From: Ascaphus truei
Lineage: Eukaryota; Chordata; Amphibia; Anura; Ascaphidae
Direction of reading: 5' to 3'
Assembly (NCBI GenBank): GCA_036426205.1
Contig: CM071573.1
Span: 48,261,874 to 48,325,873 of the forward strand
DNA length: 64,000 nt
Notes under the pieces: generated by a model
Told to the model about the DNA's origin: nothing
Databases searched by the model: none
Seen by the model: only the letters and a program-made list of their open reading frames with translations
Shown here: piece by piece, positions 56,763-64,000 of the stretch
Numbering within the stretch: position 1 is the first letter of the stretch
Layout: every line of letters starts with the position of its first letter
Translations under genes and position numbers: made by a program

Positions 56763-57600
56763 ACGAGAGTGGTAGGCTGGGGCAGGAGGCGAACGCGGCG
56801 CTTCCCCTCCGTCCCACGTTAGGAGCGGGGGGGAACCTGGGGGTGGGAGCGGGTGCGCTCGTTGACCACGGGTTCAGGCGGTGCGGCTACAGGTGAGGCG
56901 GCTGAGGCAGGTCAGGACGGTATGGGTGCACAGCGTGTAGCTCTCACGCGGTCTGAGGAGGCTGTGAGGGCATGCGTAGCCGTATTGCTGGTCACCCCAC
57001 CCTGCAAGCCAATTATAGCATGTGCACAAACCCACACACACAACCAAACTTTCAAATATATAATATATATATATATAAAAACATATTTACTTATAAAATA
57101 CAAACTCTGCCCCCCAGGCGAGAGTATAACATTACTACCGGTAAATCAAATTAACTTAAATCCTTTAAACAGAATTGAATTCACTCAATTTAAACTGTAA
57201 CGCTGCGACATTTTTTACATTTATTTAATAAAAAACAACTCTGCAAGCTATATTGCTAGCACAATAGTCTAGAAAACAAATCGTAACGAAAAAAAGGTGT
57301 TTTTTGTCAAAATAATTGACAAAATGGCCTTGTGTCCATCAAAAGACCCTCATGCTCCAACTCACTGACAGCATATTAAACCCCAACCAATCCCCTACTA
57401 CCACTTGTCATGGCTGGCCATTCACCACCTCACAGTGCAGCATCTATTTTAGTCCAAGGGGAGCGTTCACGACGACATACCGGCCTTGGCTAACTACTAA
57501 ATAGAGGTTAGCCAATATATCATATACCACAAAGAAAGGAGGCAAATAACTTTGAACACTGTTCGCTGAGATCTAAATCTACATTTTAACCATCCAAGCT
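56763..57600. other. GC-rich then AT-rich unassigned sequence
   Basis: No supported gene. A (TA)n tract at 57058-57076 and AT-rich DNA to about 57600. Confidence 0.35.
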
Positions 57601-57608
57601 GGAACCTT

Positions 57609-57830
57609 GTGAGTTCCTCCTCCTCAGCGGATGACGTCACCAATCAGCTTATCCAATGGAAGCCTCTGTTTCCGGCTTCCCCGGTCGCAGCAGCAGCAGC
57701 AGCAGCAGCAAGTAACAGGATAGAAAGGCAGCACAGTGTTCTCACACAACATAGGGACCACCCTACGCGTTTCATTCGGTACTCCAAACTTCTTCTTCTT
57801 CTTCTCCAATGATCTTGCACCCGAGGCAGT
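57609..57830. promoter_or_regulatory. CRE/CCAAT-rich segment with (CAG)8 and hammerhead-like motif
   Basis: TGACGTCA at 57632-57639 is followed by CCAATCAG and CCAATGG boxes and TTTCCGGCTTCC. A (GCA)8 tract lies at about 57687-57711. On the minus strand at 57765-57805 GAAGAAG, the TTTGG-AGTA-CCGAA stem-loop and TGAAACGCG follow each other, resembling a decayed hammerhead core. It may be a promoter or a Penelope terminal repeat; no downstream gene was recognised. Confidence 0.35.
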
Positions 57831-58985
57831 TCCAGCTTGCAGTTACCTGCGCTTCAGCAAGGCACGATCAGGACAACAACTGGACCCAGAGTGGTCAATC
57901 TGCCTGTGTTCTCGTGGGAGTATGTGAGTTTGATGGGTTCACTGCTCATATATGCTTGTTTTTTTTTTCAAAATCTTTTTATTGGAAACATATAAATACA
58001 GATATACAATAGACGGTGTCATGGGCACATGACTGGTTACTTCAGGATGTTTACCAATACAGGTTTTCTAGTTAATAAAGTAAAGAAGGGAAGGAAAGAG
58101 TGAGGGAGCAGAAAGAGACGGACAGGGGAGGAAGGGGTTGGGGGGAAGGTGGGAAGGGGAGCAGGGGTAGGATCCTCCTGGATCTCTATCTTTTCCGCCT
58201 GGCCGGGGCCCTGTGCTACAAGCCAGAGGTCCCAGTTTTTCCAGAACTGAGGCATCTTCTTATGGAGCATGGCTATGAGCTTTTCCATAGTCATGACTGC
58301 ATTTAGCCTCCTACTGTGCCTTTCGCCGGAGCGTTAACCTGTTTCCAGGCCGCTGCTACAGAACATCTAGCGGCCGTCAAAATGGATGAAACCAGATATA
58401 TGCTTGTTTTAATGAAACTGTGTTACACTATATTCTCCCCTTTCTTTCATTTATGGTCCGGGAGAGTTCCTGCCTTACATCTGCTCCAGATCAGTAATCT
58501 GATAACTCCTGAATGGCACTTTCACCACATCAGTAGGCATTCATCCATGCATTATTAGTTCATCTGTTTAATACACATTTGCACTATGTTTTCTTGTTTC
58601 GTTTTTTTACATGCCTGAAGGGAGTTTTGCGCATTACAGAATGTGAGTACATGAAGCTTTTTACCATAAATGTGATATTTTGATCTGCACTATGGTTTTT
58701 TTCTACTTTTTTACCCTGAGGTAAATCTTCATATATCATCACAAGAAGGAACACCACAGCCACAGTTTGGAGATAGGCTTTATTTACACTTAAACACTCT
58801 AAGTAGAACACCCATAAGAGACAAGATCCCATTCTTGTCCTACCAATTGTCACAACAGTGTGCACTATAATTTCTCTTTTATTTTTGGGTTGATCCTGAT
58901 CCCTCTGCAATTTGTGGAGAGTTGTATGTGGAGTAGGACTTTTTGGAAACAAGTCCCCACCAGAGGTTTTGCGCAATTTCAGCCG

Positions 58986-59029
<44 letters not shown>

Positions 59030-59599
59030 TTTTTTTATTCACATTTTTCACTCCTTTATCATAATCACTTGATCATTTATTGTATATTGTGTGGAAGGAT
59101 TACTTATTGTACATTGTGTGGGAGCTCCGCTTGTCATGATAATGTCATGAGATATTATGTATTTTAATCCATCTGGTGCTTCAGGGGTTAATGAGCTACA
59201 GACTGAAGTTAAAAATAAAATATATATTGGGTTTATGACAAGCCCAGGCTTGTCACGGGTGGGTGCTGGGTTTCAAACAGAACTTTACTGGTGGGTTATC
59301 CTGTATGGCTCACTTAAAAGAGGTCAGATGGGTTGCATGTTGCTGATAGTCTCCAGATAAGGGCAGAGGTGGGAATAAAATATGGCCCATGTGACAACTT
59401 TTCTAAACACGATTCTTTTACAGCTAAGCTTCAAAGCATTCTCTGGAAGGAGTTTATTGATGGCCAGGGGCGTGGCTAAGAACGTATCAAACCAAGTGGG
59501 TCTTTATTAAAAATGAGAATATCATGTGATGTCATCTCTGCATACTAAAAGTTACAAATCAGTAATTGTGTTACCGAGGGGCACGTTCAGACATCACAC
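57831..59599. other. Unassigned sequence with (TA)n tract
   Basis: No supported gene. (TA)n at 58987-59024 and G/A-rich sequence at 58085-58170. Confidence 0.35.
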
Positions 59600-59715
59600 A
59601 CCGTACAGTATGTTTATGATGTAATAAGGAACACAGGGCACAATGGATTTTGAATATCTAAACTCATTTATTGAGCCAACACAACGTTTCGACCTTAGTG
59701 GTCTTTATCAAGTGA
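59600..59715 (-). other. Degenerate hammerhead-like motif and repeat
   Basis: On the minus strand TTGATAAAGACC, ACTAA, GGTCGAAACG has the order of a hammerhead core; GAAAC is exact at 59686-59690, and the CUGAUGA box matches at five of seven positions. The neighbouring sequence resembles a Penelope terminal region, but no coding part was found nearby. Confidence 0.4.
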
Positions 59716-60285
59716 CAGTGGCACAAGATTCAAATGTCGTTTGTAAGAGTTTTTTTCCTCTGTCGTAAAAGCGTCAATCTCACATAAGATTTACGACGAG
59801 GGCTGGGTTTGTGTGGTTGCAATGGGGAAAATTGTCCTTAAAATCTGGGCAAAGATCATTTTTTTAATATCTTAACAGAGGGGTATTTGTGACCGTGAGA
59901 TCTCATATTCTGAACCATTGACCTCTCTGGGAGAAAATCTACAACATTGGGGTAATGTACTATATAGGGATTTCTATTTGATGTTTTATCCTTTTATTTT
60001 AAGAAGCTGTTCTGCATTTATTTGTAATTGTATGTTTTCATAATCTTTTTTCTGTAACCTAAGCACTGTATTTATATATATATATTAAAACATTTAATAA
60101 GTAATGCTTTGGGCTCTGAATGAGCTGTTGCACGCTCTGGGGAGAGTATTTAAATTTTCGGACACGTTTTGCTACAACTGATTTTTGTGTGTTAAAGTGC
60201 ATAGTTTTTTGCTATAAAAAACGTAGGGACCTGGCAAATATTAATTTGACATCTTTTGTTTGCAAGCTACCCCAGGTGGTGGAAG
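59716..60285. other. AT-rich sequence without recognised features
   Basis: Nothing supported beyond a short (TA)n at 60074-60084. Confidence 0.35.
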
Positions 60286-60813
60286 CAGGCCCGCCAACAG
60301 GGGGGGGGGGGGCAGTCTGCTGTGGGGTTGGCGTCCCGGGCCCCGTGGGTGAGGGGAACAAAATGTAATTGCTGTCGGGCCCTGGCTCTGCATCAGATGC
60401 AGGCCTTCCTGTCCCAGCGCGCCAGGCCCCTCTGATGTATTTGCGCCTCAGCTTCTGGTGCGTGCTGACAGAGTGAGGAGGCCTGCATCTGATGATGGCC
60501 GGTCCCCGACTCTCCGCCAGGCCACCGCTGGTCCTCCACCGCCGGTCCCCCCCAGCCACCGCCGGTCCCCCCCAGCCACCGCCGGTCCCCCCCAGCCACC
60601 GCCGGTCCCCAAGGTATGTCTACATTTTTTATAATTATTTGGGGGGGAATTTTTTTTATATGTATTGGGGGGGAGTGAGGGTCTTGTTATATGTATTGGC
60701 GGTCTTTTTATATGTATTGGGGGGAGTGAGGGTCTTGTTATATGTATTGGGGGAATTTTGCTATGTATTGGGGGGCTTGGGGAAATTTTTATATGGGTTG
60801 GGGAGGGTTGTTT

Positions 60814-60857
<44 letters not shown>

Positions 60858-60870
60858 TGGTTGTGTGTGT

Positions 60871-60930
<60 letters not shown>

Positions 60931-61250
60931 TTTTATGTATATAGGGTAGGTGTTTTTTTGTTATGCATTTGGGGGGTGGGGGAGGTTGTATATATTTGGG
61001 GGTGGGGATTTGTTTTGTATGGATTTGGGGGTGGGAAGTTTTTTGGTATATATGTTGTGAGGGGGGAGGGAATGAGGGGGCGTGGGGTAATTGACTTGAC
61101 TGAGGGAGAGAAGAGAGGGGGTGAGTAAGGAAAAGAGGGAGTAAGAGTGGGACGCAGGGGAGAAAAATACATGCGAGGCGGGAGTGTGAGAGGGGGTGAG
61201 ACGGAAGTGAGAGAAATAGGGGGGGGGATTGGGCTCGTGAGGTGTGAAAT
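60286..61250. mobile_element. hAT-like element copy with tandem payload
   Basis: The left end CAGGCCCGCCAACAGGGGGG and the block GTTGGCGTCCCGGGCCCCGT match the 28283 element. CCGCCGGTCCCCCCCAGCCA is repeated in tandem at 60538-60610, then TATATGTATTGGGGG units at 60655-60790, a (GT)n run at about 60817-60928, and GGGAGAGAAGAGAGGG-type purine DNA to 61250. The right end is not clear. Open frames on both strands are low complexity. Confidence 0.55.
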
Positions 61251-61521
61251 GGGGGGCGAAGGTGAAGGATGGGATGCTTGCAAGCATATTAACCCTTGTC
61301 CTGTATGCAGGTCGCATGCTCGCAGGGTGCTGCTCAATACCACTTTTTGGTGTTAACTACCAAATAGCCCACTATGACTGCTAAATGAAAGATATGACAT
61401 TACTTTGACGCCTGCACTGTAAATAATAATATCCCTGTGGTAACATTGTAGTTTCCTATTCACTTCGAAAAAGTAAAATAAACAAAAAAAAAAAAAAATA
61501 ATAAAAATAATAATAATAAAA

Positions 61522-61553
<32 letters not shown>

Positions 61554-61593
61554 CAATAATAATAATAGTTCTTACATTTTAGGGTGTAGCCCT

Positions 61594-61793
61594 TAGTCAG
61601 GCCTTCTTGTTGCACATGCGCACTGAGCCCTCTAGCAATCACGTGAACGCAGGCGCTCTGAAGAATGACGCATGCGCACTGTTGTACCCTTAGACGCGAT
61701 CGGCCATTTTGTACACGGCATTGTGTAGGGTTGTGCGGTTGCTTTCTTGTCTGTGCTTCAGTGGCTCCGGTTCCGTTTTCGCCTTCGTGCACG
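61594..61793 (+). promoter_or_regulatory. SAFB promoter and 5' UTR
   Basis: Two CATGCGCA NRF1-type sites at 61615-61622 and 61671-61678, CACGTGA at about 61640, and a YY1-type GCCATTTTG at 61703-61711, close to the start codon of the SAP-domain exon. No TATA box at a suitable distance. The transcription start is probably between 61690 and 61750. Confidence 0.6.
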
Positions 61794-61964
61794 ATGGCGG
61801 ATAGTCAGTCTTCCGTGGATTCGGGTGTGTCCGCTAACACGGAGTTGACCCCAGAGACGAAGAAGCTGAGTGACTTGCGGGTTATAGACCTGAAGGCCGA
61901 GCTGAAGAAGCGGAACGTGGACATCAGCGGCAACAAGAGCGTGTTAATAGAGCGGCTCAGGAAG
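61794..61964 (+). CDS. SAFB: Scaffold attachment factor B, first coding exon
   Basis: The ATG at 61794 (A at -3, G at +4) opens 57 codons ending exactly at the splice donor AGGAAG|GTGAGG, a phase-0 junction. After a short Ser/Asp-rich leader ([20 protein letters not shown]), residues about 23-57 form a SAP domain: [35 protein letters not shown]. The SDLRVIDL and GNKSVL blocks are closer to SAFB/SAFB2 than to SLTM, which has INGVKTVL. SAFB proteins bind scaffold/matrix-attached AT-rich DNA through the SAP domain and RNA through an RRM, and act in nuclear RNA processing and transcription. The RRM and other exons are beyond the right end. SAFB versus SAFB2 cannot be settled from this exon. Confidence 0.88.
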
Positions 61965-63162
61965 GTGAGGCCGGGCCGGGGTTTCCAAGCGCGGGAACTG
62001 GGGTGGATAACATGCGGGGGCTGCGAGCACTTCTGGCCGTGGAGCGGTTCCGATACAAAGACATAGGGAAGCCTATAATATGTGGGAATTTACATTAGGG
62101 TGGGGGCTGTTTCTATAAAAGGTGGTATTTTCTGTTCGTGGGTGTCTCTGAGAGGGATTCTTCACAGGCAAACACCATCACGTCATTTCGTTTAATTTGT
62201 TATCTGTTTCATTTAGCTATATAGATAAGTTTTAGTAGCTGTTTTTGTCCTGGAAAAGTTTGTGGATTGTAATATTTTGCATGGATCTAGGTGGGAATTA
62301 TTTAGCAATAAAATTATGTATACTAGAGAATTGTGTATGTGTATATATATATATATAATTTTTATTTTTTGGAGACATCAGTTTCTTCGTGTACTCGCAT
62401 GCTCTTGCAGTTATCTAAAAGGTATCACGGTCCACAACAGACTCGTTTTCCAGAGAGACGGAATCAGAAAATAAAATTAGGAGCAGGGGCACAAATACAT
62501 TAAAACGTATATTACGTACGTACATTTTGCATGCCTTTTCAGTGTGGTAAAACTGCACTTACACTCTAAAGCAACTGCTATGAAATGAACAGGGGCAGCA
62601 TGTTAAAGGGCCACATTGAAGGCCCTGTGTGGGCTAGATGTGTCCCTGGCATAAAACATTTTCTGTTTTGGATGCAATGCCCTCTGCCTCCTCTCCGGTA
62701 GTGACAAGGTAAAGAGCAGCAATGGTTGTAAGGAAGAATTCAAAATAAGGGGAGGAGCGAGGAAGGAGTTGAGCGCTAGCCATGGGGAAAAAGCCTAGTA
62801 TTAAGAGAAGGTTAGAGGTGTTGTGACCCTATGGTCCTTGTAGAAGAAACTCTTGTAAGGGGATGCGATGTCTGGTTTCATTGCAGTTGTGCTGGCAAAC
62901 ACACACTTCGCTTCTCTAGGGAATTGGTTCTCAACCTTTTTTTTTTTTTTTTGTTTGTTTTTCTTCCTAGTTAAGGAACCCTATAATTATATTGGGACCT
63001 TCTTTGGAACCCCAACCCTCTCTAATAGCATTTCTGAGATCAGATGCATTATAAATTCTTCTGTATTCGGTACAATTTTCATAAGACCGGAAGATTGCAG
63101 GAAACACTTTAGATATGCCTGCAGAACCCTAGGTTCCCAGGAACCCCTGTTGAAAAACTGCT
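61965..63162 (+). other. SAFB intron 1 (left part)
   Basis: Begins with the donor GTGAGG. No second SAFB exon (expected to encode an AIEDEGG-like start) was found before the window end. A possible hAT-like repeat (TTGGTTCTCAACC...GAACCCCTGTTGAAAAACTG) fills about 62920-63160. Confidence 0.5.
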
Positions 63163-63420
63163 TAAGGCTGGGGCCATGGTGCCTTCGCCTGTGCAGAGGC
63201 TGTGAGAAGCGGGTGCTTTCCCTGGCCTTGGAGGACGTTCCATGGGGCATCACAGAGCGGGTGAACCGCTCTCGTGACCGGCCTGTCGCGCCAAGAAATC
63301 GGTTTGAACTAATTTCTTGCGCGCCCGCACGACACATGAATGCGAACACTGCCTTAAGGCACTGTTCGCTCAGCGTGCGGATGCCTCCGCACGATCTGCA
63401 GTACCATGGCCCCAGCCTTA
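63163..63420. mobile_element. GC-rich inverted-repeat MITE (copy 9), best-preserved ends
   Basis: TAAGGCTGGGGCCATGGT on the left is the exact reverse complement of the right end, ACCATGGCCCCAGCCTTA, finishing at 63420. The interior has GAGCGGGTGAACCGCTCTC, then GTGACCGGCCTGTCGCGCCA, shared with copy 1. 258 bp, no coding capacity. It lies in SAFB intron 1. Confidence 0.85.
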
Positions 63421-64000
63421 GGTAGCCTCTTTGGCAGCTCAACAAGGAGCCACTTCTGGGGTGGAAGCTCAGGCCGTGTCCATGGTAAGCAGGAGCGTGA
63501 CTGTGCGTCTTGTCTCCTGCCCGCTTACCCCTCCGGCGATTGATTGGACTGCATTCAAAGTGCGGGCGATGGGGAGGCATGTCGGGGGAGTGGGTGTGAT
63601 GCCACAGAGCTTGTTTGCCCTCTGGGCGAATCACTCAAGTGACCTTGCCGTCGTACGGCAGAGACAAACAATTTTTGTCTCCCCACCATTGGTCGCCTCG
63701 GCATGCACATAGGCCTCCCTTGGTTTCGATTTGGCGCGAACGTTGCCGCTAGTGCCGTTGGATCCACTATGGACGCAGCCACAAACCTGAAGCCTGCACC
63801 AAGTAATGCTGTGGTAACAAATGTAACACATTGAACTACTTTCAATTTGTGGTGCCTTGGTATAACTACCAGTATATTGCCTATCTCTACCTGGTACACT
63901 GCACATTAAAAGTAAATTTAATTGTACTTAGTTTTTTTTTTTTTTTTTTTTTTTTCAATACAAACGGCAAGATAAATTACTACCGTTATTTTTTTCTATT
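63421..64000. other. SAFB intron sequence with a further MITE relic
   Basis: GCCACAGAGCTTGTTTGCCC, TCTGGGCGAATCACTCAAGTGAC at 63602-63643 is a mutated copy of the family core, but clear ends were not identified. A long T run of about 25 begins at 63931. Confidence 0.45.

Noticed and set aside
60665..61343. Open frames rich in VCVCVC or PPTP
   Set aside because: Arise from TATGTATTGGGGG, (GT)n and purine repeats.
61965..62066. Extension of the SAFB frame past the splice donor
   Set aside because: The continuation ([13 protein letters not shown]) is unlike SAFB proteins and lies after a consensus donor, so it is intron.
62868..63634. Open frames of 185 and 215 codons on opposite strands
   Set aside because: They span a hAT-like repeat and a MITE in the SAFB intron; no conserved domain.

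Overview
This 64 kb window is vertebrate nuclear DNA, most likely from a frog or toad. The inference rests on Tc1/mariner, DIRS, Penelope-like, L1-type, CR1/L2-type LINE and Ty3/Gypsy relics lying together with many small inverted-repeat elements, abundant GT and AT microsatellites, and C2H2 zinc-finger genes whose finger arrays sit on one exon. No operons, bacterial promoters, tRNA or rRNA genes or CRISPR arrays were seen. The species cannot be named from the sequence.

Host genes are few. Four paralogous C2H2 zinc-finger loci form a loose cluster: a minus-strand gene at 5216-6165 (six good fingers plus degenerate ones at both ends), a minus-strand gene at 16106-17277 (ten fingers), a frameshifted minus-strand pseudogene at 34571-35423, and a plus-strand gene at 51694-52884 (eleven fingers). 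In each case only the last, finger-bearing exon is visible, and no KRAB or other N-terminal domain was found. Two promoter-like segments, at 27.0-27.3 kb and 42.9-43.3 kb, resemble each other, carry ZNF143/Staf-type motifs and may serve this cluster. At the right end, 61794-61964 is the first coding exon of a scaffold attachment factor B gene (SAFB), with its SAP domain, a clean splice donor and an NRF1/YY1-type promoter. The rest of that gene lies beyond the window.

Most of the remainder is mobile DNA. From left to right: a Gypsy element in minus orientation (1.2-4.4 kb) cut by an L2/CR1-type LINE 3' end; Penelope fragments at 8.6-9.25 and 14.25-14.7 kb; a decayed Tc1 at 11.9-13.1 kb; microsatellites and a 52-bp inverted-repeat pair at 18.9-20.8 kb; a DIRS-like gag region at 20.8-23.0 kb interrupted twice by GC-rich inverted-repeat elements; more of these elements at 23.7, 28.0-29.8, 30.1 and 63.2 kb; an L1-type ORF1 fragment abutting a 266-bp palindrome (31.15-31.76 kb); a Gypsy LTR plus gag (32.05-33.74 kb); a Gypsy gag/protease/LTR fragment (40.7-41.7 kb); a TTAA-type MITE (40.0-40.5 kb); a Tc1 copy with a changed catalytic residue (47.0-48.3 kb); an inverted-repeat element filled with tandem repeats (49.7-51.5 kb); and a Tc1/CR1/pogo-MITE nest (53.7-55.8 kb).

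The observations most worth following are the complementarity between the LTR interior and the base of gag in two Gypsy copies (a self-priming signature), degenerate hammerhead-like motifs in Penelope-type contexts, the 266-bp palindrome, the GC-rich element family that carries CRE-like and CACGTGAC boxes, and the 28-bp LINE snippet embedded in a Gypsy polyprotein.
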